DNA from: CAWDMC01 sp963803295
GTDB lineage: Bacteria > Acidobacteriota > Terriglobia > UBA7540
Direction: 5' to 3'
NCBI GenBank assembly: GCA_963803295.1
Contig: CAWDMC010000023.1
Coordinates: 372,001 to 436,000, forward strand
Length of the DNA: 64,000 bases
Position 1 is the stretch's first letter, and every line of letters starts with the position of its first letter. The notes beneath the pieces are model-generated. The model was not told the DNA's origin. It worked only from the letters and a program-made list of their open reading frames with translations, and searched no databases. A program made the translations under genes and the position numbers. Of the stretch, positions 55,125 to 62,414 are shown in pieces.

Positions 55125-56036
55125 ATGCCAGCATCGGCGACAGTCAAATCCGAACCGAAGGCGGGCAAGTGGGAGCGCCGCGGCCGGAAAGCACGCGTTG
55201 TGCTCAGGGAGGCCCTGGAAAAGTTCTACACCGACGATTCCCTGACGATTGCGGCCTCTATCGCCTATTATACGGTCCTTTCGATTTTCCCCTTCCTCCT
55301 GTTAGAGCTCGGCCTTGCTGGCGTCTTCATCAGTCACTTTCAACTGGCGGGGCAGCTCACTTTGATTCTGGATCGCATTCTTCCCATGCAGCCCGATTTT
55401 ATCCTGCAAAACGTACAGGGTATCAGCAAGGCTTACGGCCGGGTCGGATTCGCGTCGTTCCTGCTCCTGCTGTGGAGCTCCGCCGGAGTTTTCCTGCCCC
55501 TTGAGAAGTCGCTGAACCGTGCCTGGGGAGTCGCGAAAGAACGAAGCTGGATCCGGCGGCGGCTCCTCGCGCTCGAAATGGCGCTGGTTTTCGGCCTGCT
55601 GACCATCGTCCTCTCGGGATTTCTCGGTCTGAATTTGTACTTCCAGAATTTGCTACAGTCCTTGGCCGAGTATCCCTCTGGCCTTCTGCTACGAGTTGTT
55701 TACCGGGGATTGCTATGGGCGGCAGGCTTCCTCCTGACCCTGGCCGTGTTTATCATCTTGTTCAAGCGCCTGCCCAACCGCCCTATGGATTGGCGTGAAG
55801 TTCTGCCGAGCGCCTCTCTTACCGCCCTGCTCTGGCAGTTGGCGCGCACCATGTTCGTGTTTTTGCTGCATCGTTTCAACTATCGCCACGTCTACGGCTC
55901 GATCGGCGCCATGGTGGCGCTGATGACCTGGGCCTACGTTTCTTCGTCCGTCATGCTGTTTGGAGCCCAGGTCTCAAATTCGCTCTCCACCACCTTCCAA
56001 TCAAATCGCCGTCTGCAAAGCGTTTCCCGGCATTAA
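55125..56036 (+). CDS. YihY/BrkB-family inner-membrane protein (intact)
   Basis: This 303-residue protein has about six transmembrane helices. Family features are the N-terminal TIAASIAYYTVLSIFPFLLL, the central SAGVFLPLEKSLNRAWGV, and the C-terminal ALMTWAYVSSSVMLFGAQVS. The family was once annotated as ribonuclease BN; its role is unknown, with proposed transport or virulence functions. ATG 55125 begins the conserved protein; the frame opens further upstream without support. It is an intact relative of the broken gene at 20898-21734. Confidence 0.88.
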   Translation: MPASATVKSEPKAGKWERRGRKARVVLREALEKFYTDDSLTIAASIAYYTVLSIFPFLLLELGLAGVFISHFQLAGQLTLILDRILPMQPDFILQNVQGISKAYGRVGFASFLLLLWSSAGVFLPLEKSLNRAWGVAKERSWIRRRLLALEMALVFGLLTIVLSGFLGLNLYFQNLLQSLAEYPSGLLLRVVYRGLLWAAGFLLTLAVFIILFKRLPNRPMDWREVLPSASLTALLWQLARTMFVFLLHRFNYRHVYGSIGAMVALMTWAYVSSSVMLFGAQVSNSLSTTFQSNRRLQSVSRH

Positions 56037-56656
56037 TTAGAATTAGATTAGCCTCGCCGTTGAGCCATGAAAGCTTGTGGCATTCGACATGCTTTTACAT
56101 TTGGACGTGAACATTGAAGAAGCGTGGCCGTGAGTAATTTCTAACCGAGAATCGCACGGTGCTTCATCGACGGTCCACGCGACGTACTTCCCGTTGTCAG
56201 TCGATCTTCCTTTTTGATAACCGCTCCTATCTTATTTGCAGTCGGCTGGTGGCGGGTCCCAAGTGACCCGCCGCTGGTTCTCTTTTATCGAGTATTACAA
56301 ATCATAGTGACGGCCTAACTGTAGCGCCGGTGTCCCCACCGGCGTTTTCAGCGCTGACGTCAGCGCCCGCTACAGAGTTGAGGGTCACTGTCATTTGTAA
56401 TGCTCAGTAGGCTCTTCTCCGCCGGCCATTCCACTTCGCATATGCTCTGCCCCATTTTCGTCGGCCTAACCCAGATCGTCAGTTGTCGAACGCCTGCCAA
56501 CGGTACGAGCATACCGGATCTAGCTTGCCGAATCCTCTAGGGCCTGCGCCATGCCCTTCATAACAAAGGATCGACGCGGCCCGATCGAGCACCGGTGATT
56601 GTGGAAGTGACCGTGCATTACTCGAGAGCGTGCGGGAATTTTGAGGGAGGTGCTTT
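56037..56656. other. Gene-free spacer holding a palindromic element
   Basis: The 620 bp hold no supported gene. The notable content is the long imperfect palindrome at 56290-56405. The last 60 bp form the leader of the small secreted protein gene, with GGGAGG just before its ATG. Confidence 0.5.
56290..56405. repeat. Long imperfect palindrome (MITE-like)
   Basis: The left end GAGTATTACAAATCATAGTG matches the inverted right end GAGCATTACAAATGACAGTG, and the match extends to GTGAC on both sides (19 of 22). Both arms then continue to TGTAGCG. The centre carries CCGGTG-TCC-CCACCGG and the palindrome CGCTGACGTCAGCG. The whole segment of about 116 bp could fold into one hairpin. Confidence 0.65.
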
Positions 56657-56938
56657 ATGACGATCACCAAGGTCCTCGCGAAAACTGCGCTGGCAGGGGC
56701 GTTAGCACTCGGCGGGTTAGGCATGGGGACCAGTGCTAGTGCCGCGCCCTACGACGACGGCAGAGTCATCGTGGAGTACCAGGCGCGTCCTGCCTACGTC
56801 CGTTATGAAGACGGGTACCGCTGGCGGGAGCGGCGCTGCGAGAGACGCCATCACCACCGGCATGATCGCGACGATTGGCGCCGGCATGATCGCGATGACT
56901 GGCGCCGGCATGATCGCGACGACCGCTATCGCCGGTAG
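56657..56938 (+). CDS. Small secreted His/Arg/Asp-rich repeat protein
   Basis: This 93-residue protein has a clear signal peptide (LAKTALAGALALGGLGMGTS, cleavage after ASAA near residue 30). The mature part is very polar and ends in tandem HDRDDWRR, HDRDDWRR, HDRDDRYRR units. These are encoded by 24-bp direct repeats at 56861-56935. Metal or polyanion binding is conceivable from the His/Asp/Arg content, but nothing proves it. The start ATG follows GGGAGG. Confidence 0.7.
   Translation: MTITKVLAKTALAGALALGGLGMGTSASAAPYDDGRVIVEYQARPAYVRYEDGYRWRERRCERRHHHRHDRDDWRRHDRDDWRRHDRDDRYRR
56861..56935 (+). repeat. 24-bp tandem repeat within the secreted protein gene
   Basis: Units begin at 56861, 56885 and 56909 with CATGATCGCGA. 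The first two are complete with 2 differences, and the third is altered and extended. The repeats stay in frame and encode HDRDDWRR. Confidence 0.8.
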
Positions 56939-57019
56939 ATTGCCGGTCGAATGAATGAATGCGCGGGTCGAGGCAGTCCGTACGGCTGCCTCTTGCCCAT
57001 TATGCTCCTTGGAGCCCGA

Positions 57020-57877
57020 TCATTCGCCGCGCCAATTGGGTTTGCGTTTTTCGAGGAAGGAGGCGAGACCCTCACGGAAATCTGCACTCAAGCGGATGCG
57101 CGCGTTGGCTTCGATGGCAAGGTCAAGCTCGCGGTCCAGTTCGGGCCGAGCCAACTCACCGAGCAGCCGCTTGGTTGAGGCGAGGCTGGTGGGACTCGCC
57201 TCAAGTAAGCTGACGGCCAGGGCCCGCGCGTATTCGAGCAATCCTTCGGACTTGGTCACTTCACTTACTAACCCCAGTTCATAAGCTTCTCGGGCATCGA
57301 AGATGCGGCCGGTCAGGAGCAGATCGCGAGCCACCTTCTCGCCCACCTGCCGGATCAGGAACACCGACACGATTGCAGGCAGGAAGCCGATCTTCACCTC
57401 GGTGTAACCGAACTTGGCTTCGGGCGCAGCCACCGTAAAGTCGCAGAGAGTGGCAATCCCACAACCCCCGGCGAGGGCGGCGCCGTTCACTGCAGCCACC
57501 AGCGGTTTGGGGAACTCATAAATCCGCCGGAACAGCCTCGCGATTGTCCGCGAGTTTTGAAGCGCCTCCTCCGCGGCCCCTTGCCTGCCCCCTGGCGTAG
57601 CGCCGTCCTTCAGGGTGCCAGGAGTGGTGCCAGGAGTAGGGTTGACGTCCATTGCTACGGCCATCTCGTGGAGAGAGGCAAGATCCATGCCGGCGCAAAA
57701 AGCCTTCCCCGCGCCAGTGAGGATGACGACGCGTGCCGGGCCTCGTTCCAGCTCGTCGAAGGCCTCCATCAGTTCACGGATCATCTCGGGCGAGAGGGCG
57801 TTCCGCTTCTCAGGGCGATTGAAAGTCAGTGTGGCGATTTGGTTTTCGAACTCGAGCTTTAGGGTATCGTATGGCAT
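57020..57877 (-). CDS. Enoyl-CoA hydratase/isomerase family, methylglutaconyl-CoA hydratase-like
   Basis: This 285-residue crotonase-fold protein has oxyanion-hole segments KAFCAGMDL and NGAALAGGCGIATLCDFTVA, then FGYTEVKIGFLPAIVSVFLI with the conserved Glu. The GGCGIA variant (no Glu at the first site) and the EVKIG-PAIVS pattern match methylglutaconyl-CoA hydratases of leucine breakdown. The HMG-CoA lyase gene lies immediately upstream on the same strand, supporting this. Residues 78-104 are a Pro/Gly/Thr-rich insertion coded partly by a 12-bp tandem repeat. Confidence 0.85.
   Translation of the reverse strand: MPYDTLKLEFENQIATLTFNRPEKRNALSPEMIRELMEAFDELERGPARVVILTGAGKAFCAGMDLASLHEMAVAMDVNPTPGTTPGTLKDGATPGGRQGAAEEALQNSRTIARLFRRIYEFPKPLVAAVNGAALAGGCGIATLCDFTVAAPEAKFGYTEVKIGFLPAIVSVFLIRQVGEKVARDLLLTGRIFDAREAYELGLVSEVTKSEGLLEYARALAVSLLEASPTSLASTKRLLGELARPELDRELDLAIEANARIRLSADFREGLASFLEKRKPNWRGE
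57613..57636. repeat. 12-bp tandem repeat inside the hydratase gene
   Basis: GGTGCCAGGAGT occurs twice in direct succession. It encodes part of the extra loop (TPGTTPGT) of the hydratase. Confidence 0.75.
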
Positions 57878-57995
57878 AAATCGGCTCGCCTGGATTCCTC
57901 TGCGCTACCGCGGTGCTGGCAAAATCCCGCGGGATTCTTCGATTCTCCCGCTCGACCCGAAGTGAGTTTGCAGTATCCGGCCCATAGCCGCCGCT

Positions 57996-58976
57996 TCACT
58001 GCGCGTACCGATTGCGCAACTCCTTCGTAGCCTCGACCGCCCTTAGCAATGCCCAAGGCTCGATGCCCGTTTGCGCGCCCTTCGCGTGCAAAGTGCTGAT
58101 CACGACTTCGGTCGAGATGTTGCCCACCAGTTCATCGCCGGCAAACGGGCAGCCGCCGAGACCGGTAAGAGCGGAATCGAAGCGGCGGCATCCGGCCTCG
58201 TAGGCTGCCACCACCTTTTCCGCCACCCCTTCCGGGCGGCTGTGCAAGTGGACGCCAACCTCGATCCCGCTGGCGGCATCCTTCATGGCCCCGAACAGCT
58301 CCCCCACTTGTTCGGGGCTCGCCGTGCCTACGGTGTCAGCAAGGGAGATGGTCCTAATCCCCACCTCTTTCAACCACCGGATTGCTTCCTCCACAATTTC
58401 CGCGCCCCAGGGTTCGTCAAACGGATTGCCAAAGGCCATCGAAACGTAGACCACCAGGTTCCGTCCGGAGGCCTTGGTGGCCGAGTATAGCTTCCGAACC
58501 AGCGCCCGCGATTGGGAGAGCGACATGTTGGCGTTCTGGCGGCGGAAATTCGCCGAAATCGAGTAAGGGTAGCCGACCGTGCTGACTCCCGTCGTGGCCA
58601 GGGCCCGATCGAGACCCTGCTCATTAACGACGATGCCGATGATTTCGGGCGCCATACTCGAAGGTTGAAACTCGAGATTCAGATCCTCAGCCGGGGGCTG
58701 TCGGCTCGCGTCGCGAGTCTCAAGGTCCGAATTTCGCGTGTCATTCTTCGGTACGCCGGGCCCGAGGAGTTGCCGCACCACCGCCTCGCTGTCGGCCATC
58801 TGGGGGACGTGTCCTGGAGAAACAAAACTCACCGCGTCCAGGTGGCGGAATCCTGCTTCGATGAGTTTTCGCAGGTAGGCGACTTTGGCCTCCGTCGGGA
58901 TGATCCCCGGCAATCCCTGCCAGGCATCCCTCGGGCATTCAATGATCCTCACGGCTTCCGCAGCACGATCCATCAT
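57996..58976 (-). CDS. mvaB: Hydroxymethylglutaryl-CoA lyase
   Basis: This 326-residue DRE-TIM metallolyase cleaves HMG-CoA to acetyl-CoA and acetoacetate, the last step of leucine catabolism. Landmarks are ECPRDAWQGLPGIIPTEAK (catalytic Arg-Asp), HLDAVSFVSPGHVPQMAD, the ISLADTVGTASPEQV loop, GVHLHSRPEGV (metal His pair) and the signature GLGGCPFAGDELVGNISTE with the active Cys. Residues about 72-108 are an unusual polar insertion. It sits 118 bp upstream of the hydratase gene, probably in one operon. Confidence 0.93.
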   Translation of the reverse strand: MMDRAAEAVRIIECPRDAWQGLPGIIPTEAKVAYLRKLIEAGFRHLDAVSFVSPGHVPQMADSEAVVRQLLGPGVPKNDTRNSDLETRDASRQPPAEDLNLEFQPSSMAPEIIGIVVNEQGLDRALATTGVSTVGYPYSISANFRRQNANMSLSQSRALVRKLYSATKASGRNLVVYVSMAFGNPFDEPWGAEIVEEAIRWLKEVGIRTISLADTVGTASPEQVGELFGAMKDAASGIEVGVHLHSRPEGVAEKVVAAYEAGCRRFDSALTGLGGCPFAGDELVGNISTEVVISTLHAKGAQTGIEPWALLRAVEATKELRNRYAQ

Positions 58977-59324
58977 TCGTCCTCTCCACTACCCCATTCA
59001 CCGGTCTAAGCGTATCACGATGGAGGCTCTCCGACGCATTCTCCACTCCTATTGAGCATTACAGATGATAACGGCCGCAAGCCACTGGGGTGGCGCATAC
59101 ATGCCGTCGTTGTAGCGAGTAGCGCGGACCTCCGCTTTTGAGGTCCGCGGCTTTTGCTTTCTCTAATCGGCACTGATGGTCAGATTAGGGACTGGCACGA
59201 ATAGTGACTCGGTCGACGTTCAGGAGAAATCTAGACGGCAATTGCAAGGGGAGGCAAAGCTTGCCTTGTCCTGGATTCCAGTTTTCAGACGTCCGACCTT
59301 TAGGCTCGATGAATCTAAGCAGTC
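58977..59324. other. Spacer with repeat remnants and a terminator-like hairpin
   Basis: No gene is seen. GAGCATTACAGATGATAACG at 59054-59073 resembles the end of the palindromic element at 56290-56405. The hairpin at 59124-59152 is listed separately. The rest is the leader of the truncated haemoglobin gene. Confidence 0.5.
59124..59152. repeat. Strong GC hairpin (terminator-like or dispersed repeat)
   Basis: GCGCGGACCTC-cgcttt-TGAGGTCCGCGG forms a stem of about 10 bp, followed by a T-rich stretch (CTTTTGCTTTCT). It lies between two divergent genes, so termination of either is not expected. A dispersed repeat is more likely. Confidence 0.5.
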
Positions 59325-59705
59325 ATGACGGCGCCAACAGCTACTAATTCTTCGCTCTATCAACGGCTAGGAGGTTATGACGTCATCGCCGCGTTCGTGG
59401 ATGACACATACCAGATGCTCAGGAACGATCCGCGATTCAGTCGCTTCGCTGCGCGTAGCGTTGATTCGCAGCAACGAGGCCGGCAGTTGCTTGTCGATCA
59501 GATTTGCCATTTGGCAGGTGGGCCGTGCTACTACACGGGCCGGGACATGAAGACTTCTCACGCCGGCCTGCACATTACTGAGACCGAATGGGAAATTAGC
59601 CTGGACTACACTCGACAGGCTCTCAGAAATCATGGAGTTGACGACCGGGAAGCGAACGAAGTGATCGCCCTTTTCAACCGGTACAGGGCTGACATTGTGG
59701 AGTAG
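59325..59705 (+). CDS. glbN: Group I truncated haemoglobin
   Basis: This 126-residue protein has the truncated-globin pattern: SLYQRLGGYDVIAAFVDDTY with Tyr29 at the B10 position, CHLAGGPCYYTGRDMKTSHA with proximal His79 (F8), and a C-terminal G/H helix pair. Group I members bind O2 and NO and often detoxify NO. It has no N-terminal extension beyond about 10 residues. It stands alone, next to REP elements. Confidence 0.93.
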   Translation: MTAPTATNSSLYQRLGGYDVIAAFVDDTYQMLRNDPRFSRFAARSVDSQQRGRQLLVDQICHLAGGPCYYTGRDMKTSHAGLHITETEWEISLDYTRQALRNHGVDDREANEVIALFNRYRADIVE

Positions 59706-59738
59706 TCGGTCTAAATGGATCTCCCCCCGCCCTTGCAG

Positions 59739-59768
59739 GTAGCCACGACACGCTTTGGGTGTCGTGGG
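59739..59768. repeat. REP palindrome, copy A
   Basis: The sequence GTAGCCACGACACGC-TTT-GGGTGTCGTGGG folds by CCACGACAC/GTGTCGTGG arms. It lies just beyond the 3' end of the decayed RAYT gene. Confidence 0.8.
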
Positions 59769-59771
59769 CTC

Positions 59772-60279
59772 TTATCCCCGATAAGATTCCGTTAGATGAA
59801 CATAATCGATCTGAATCGGGCACTCCGCCACCCTTTGCTTATCGAGCGCGAAGTTAGGGTAGCTCGACCACCGCCAGTCCCCGGGCCTTTCCACCAACCC
59901 CTTCCGCACCGGGTTGAGGTGTAGGTAAGCAAGGCGGTCCCGGAATTCCTGTCCGTGCCGGACGAACCGGTCCCAGAATTGATGTTGCCAAACCGTCCCC
60001 CGGGTTCGCCGTACCCCGGTTCAAGCTGCGTGCCGCAGCCCATTTAATGTCCTGCACCGGGCGAAATCGTGAGGGGAAAAGTTGTCTCAATCAGGCGTGC
60101 AAATGATCGGGCATCAGCACGTGGCCGGACAACCGGAAGGAGAGTTTGAGGCGCGACCCGGCGAGTGCATCCAGCACCAGGGCATATTCCCCGTATCCCA
60201 ACTAGGGCAGCGCCCGGCGGAGATTTACCGTGACAAAGAAAATCCGGTCGGAGGTTCGTAGCCGGTGAAGGTGTGACAA
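59772..60279 (-). pseudogene. REP-associated tyrosine transposase (RAYT), decayed copy
   Basis: The sequence aligns base by base with the intact copy at 61242-61751, but several small indels break the frame. Pieces such as RIFFVTVNL-like and ETTFPLTIS text appear in different frames. The start codon of the intact copy (GTG) reads TTG here. REP palindromes flank both sides in inverted orientation, as for the intact copy. It is a dead second REP/RAYT unit. Confidence 0.85.
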
Positions 60280-60311
60280 GACGGGATATTGTCACGGGCG
60301 CCGCCGACAAA

Positions 60312-60342
60312 CCCACGACACAAAAGGCGTGTCGTGGCTACC
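60312..60342. repeat. REP palindrome, copy B (inverted relative to A)
   Basis: CCCACGACAC-aaaaggc-GTGTCGTGGCTACC is the reverse complement form of copy A. It lies on the 5' side of the decayed RAYT gene. Confidence 0.8.
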
Positions 60343-60450
60343 CACTATCTCAATGATTCGTCCGTCCTGAACATGGACAGGCTTGCTTGATCAGGATTAG
60401 TGCGAGATCCCCCAAGTCGCAGAACTGCGCTGTGCGCCAGCCAGCGCCAA

Positions 60451-61054
60451 CTAATGCACCCGCCACGATTTGATAGTTAGCATGGTATCAGCTTCCTCGG
60501 AATGAAGTCCCTTGAAGTACACGTATTTCACCGGCCCGACTCCTCGTGCATAAGTTGTAAGCGAGACGACATTATTCGCTTCGTCGGTTTCTCGGATTGT
60601 CATGCAGTCGTCAAACGAATGCTGTTCAACGGAACAGGACTTACCCACTGATGCTACCTCGAACGAATCCGATTTCCCCGGCGCACGAAGACTCCGAGAC
60701 GTTGTTTCCCACCGGTCTCCAACGTGGACAGAGTTCTTTAGCAGGACCCTTTCGGTGCCCGCTTCGACGATCCCACCTTCTGCTGCTGAAAGGCTGGGAG
60801 GTTCATCATCCTGGGCAGGTTTTTGCCAAAGGTGAAAGACGGGAATTCCGTGTAGCACTTCTCGTTGTGTGACCCTCCACTCAATCGTTTTTCGTTCCGA
60901 ATGTCCATGTAGCCAATATATCCATGTCGTTCCCGACTGAGAGAGGGAAATATCCTGCTTTGGTTTGCTGAGAGACCATCATCCCATGATAACTAAGAGA
61001 AAAAACGCCGAGACACACAGCGAACAACGCGAAGAGAAGCATCCTAGTCCTCAT
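60451..61054 (-). pseudogene. Exported protein of unknown function, one frameshift
   Basis: The first frame starts at ATG 61054 with a signal peptide (MLLFALFAVCLGVFSLSYHG), then TKAGYFPLSVGND. A single extra base near 60925-60930 then shifts to WIYWLHGHSERKTIEWRVTQ, which continues to HVGDRWETTSRSL and TYARGVGPVKYVYFKGLHSE before the stop at 60451. Together they give a secreted beta-rich protein of about 200 residues. It lies between the two REP/RAYT units. Function is unknown. Confidence 0.7.
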
Positions 61055-61208
61055 TATGGGAGTAGACTCCTGACTGTTCTGGGGTCATGCCTTCGTGCAT
61101 GAAATCGGTGCTTGTCCAGGGTTGTTTCTGGAATCGAGATGTATGTGAGCGCTTGAGTAATAGTGTCTCGGCCGTGCTGAATCACCCGGAAGCCGGTGCT
61201 CACAGCGG

Positions 61209-61238
61209 GTAGCCACGACACGCTTTGGGTGTCGTGGG
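61209..61238. repeat. REP palindrome, copy C
   Basis: This is identical in layout to copy A (GTAGCCACGACACGC-TTT-GGGTGTCGTGGG). It overlaps the 3' side of the intact RAYT gene. Confidence 0.85.
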
Positions 61239-61241
61239 CTC

Positions 61242-61751
61242 TTATCCCCGATACGATTCCGACAGGTGAACATAATCGACTTGAATAGGGCAGTCCGCCA
61301 CCCTTTGCTTATCCAGCGCGAAGTCATGGTAGCTCGACCACCGCCAGTCCTCGGGCTTTTCCACCATCCCCTTTCGCACCGGATTGAGGTGCATATAAGC
61401 AAGGCGATCCCGGAATTCCTGCCCGTGCCGGACGAACCGGTCCCAGAATTGATGTTGCCAAACCGTCCCCCGGGTTCGCCGGGCGCGGTTCAAGCTGCCT
61501 GCGGCCGTCCATTTGACGTCCTGCACGACCCGCGAAATCGTGAGCGGAAATATTGTCTCAATCAGGGCGTGCCAGTGATCGGGCATCAGCACGTAGCCGC
61601 ACAAGCGGAAGGAAAGTTTGTGGCGCGACTTGGCGAGCGCATCCAGCACCAGGACATATTCCCCGTTTCCCAACGCGGGCAGCGAACGGCAGAGATTCAC
61701 CGTGATAAAGAAAATTCGGTCAGAGGTTCGCAGCCGGTGAAGGTGTGACAC
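61242..61751 (-). CDS. REP-associated tyrosine transposase (RAYT, Y1/IS200-like)
   Basis: This 169-residue protein of the Y1 HUH superfamily has the metal-binding motif in VLMPDHWHALIETIFPLT (His-x-His). Also visible are GTVWQHQFWDRFVRHGQEFR and a helix with NPVRKGMVEKPEDWRWSSYH, which follows the LAYMHLNP tyrosine region. RAYTs are domesticated single-strand transposases that act on REP palindromes. Start is GTG 61751. REP copies flank it directly (61209-61238; 61783-61812 and 61819-61850), giving a compact REP/RAYT unit. Confidence 0.93.
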   Translation of the reverse strand: MSHLHRLRTSDRIFFITVNLCRSLPALGNGEYVLVLDALAKSRHKLSFRLCGYVLMPDHWHALIETIFPLTISRVVQDVKWTAAGSLNRARRTRGTVWQHQFWDRFVRHGQEFRDRLAYMHLNPVRKGMVEKPEDWRWSSYHDFALDKQRVADCPIQVDYVHLSESYRG

Positions 61752-61782
61752 GACCGGATACTACCATGGCACCGCCGCCAAA

Positions 61783-61812
61783 CCCACGACACAAAGCGCG
61801 TTCTGGGCTACC
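61783..61812. repeat. REP palindrome, copy D (degenerate)
   Basis: CCCACGACACAAAGCGCG is followed by TTCTGGGCTACC, so the second arm has lost part of its complementarity. Confidence 0.65.
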
Positions 61813-61818
61813 TACAAA

Positions 61819-61850
61819 CCCACGACACAAAAATGCGTGTCGTGGCTACC
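61819..61850. repeat. REP palindrome, copy E
   Basis: CCCACGACAC-aaaaatgc-GTGTCGTGGCTACC has perfect 9-bp arms, CCACGACAC/GTGTCGTGG, in the same orientation as copy B. It sits 6 bp after copy D. Confidence 0.8.
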
Positions 61851-61860
61851 CACTCTGCGG

Positions 61861-61883
61861 AAGTGTTGCAAAATGCAACACTT
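61861..61883. terminator. Perfect 10-bp-arm palindrome with T-rich tail
   Basis: AAGTGTTGCA-aaa-TGCAACACTT is followed by TTGTGATTTTTCG. It could be an intrinsic terminator or a protein-binding site. The AT-rich stem and short loop leave both open. Confidence 0.4.
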
Positions 61884-62078
61884 TTGTGATTTTTCGCTTT
61901 CTTTCCCTCGAAGTCGCGTCGCTAACCTTCTGATCTCTCAATATTTGAAATTTTGTGTCTCGTCTGTCTCATCTGTCTCCACTGTCTCATTTTCGGGGGT
62001 CATACTTGAAGGAGTTGTCAGGCCCCGGCTGGTTGAAGAAACCGCTGGCTGTTAATGAAAACTGACAACTGAAAACCG
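61884..62078. other. Spacer with TGTCTC simple repeats
   Basis: No gene is seen. At about 61956-61992 TGTCTCGTC, TGTCTCATC, TGTCTCCAC and TGTCTCATT follow each other with 9-bp periodicity. Confidence 0.5.
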
Positions 62079-62414
62079 ATGCCTCCTAAGTACAGCCTGA
62101 CTCCCGCCCGCCTTGCGGCTGCCCGTGCCAACCTGGCCAAGGCTAACCTTGCCCGCCAGGCGAACGCCGCCTGGAAGCATACGGCCGGCCGTCGAGCTGC
62201 CAGCCGCCAGAACGCGGCCCGCGCCCGGGAATCCCAACTGGCCCATCTGGCGCAACAGGCCCCGGCCCAGGACAAAGCGGCCCAAGGTAAGGTGGCGGCG
62301 ACGCCCCAGCCGCGAGTGATCCTCTGCCGCCGCAGCCCGCGGTTGCTCGAGGCGGCCCGCCGCAATCTGGTGAAGGCGCGGGCGCGGAGCGGCCGAGGCC
62401 TTCCGCGCCACGGG
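62079..62414 (+). pseudogene. 5' part of a frameshifted Ala/Arg-rich protein
   Basis: This frame starts MPPKYSLTPARLAAARANLA and contains repeated LAxARxNLAKA-like helices twice (residues 8-22; RLLEAARRNLVKARAR near 88-103). After about 62400 it loses sense, while the frame one base over continues with GWLRHGFTSRDFNRSC and joins the next feature. I recall this layout, short R/A helices ahead of an RHGxTSRDF segment, from uncharacterised acidobacterial proteins; no function is known. Confidence 0.55.

Noticed and set aside
59739..61850. CRISPR-like array from the repeated 30-bp palindromes
   Set aside because: The five copies are irregularly spaced, in both orientations and flank transposase genes. 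They are REP elements; there are no spacers or cas genes.
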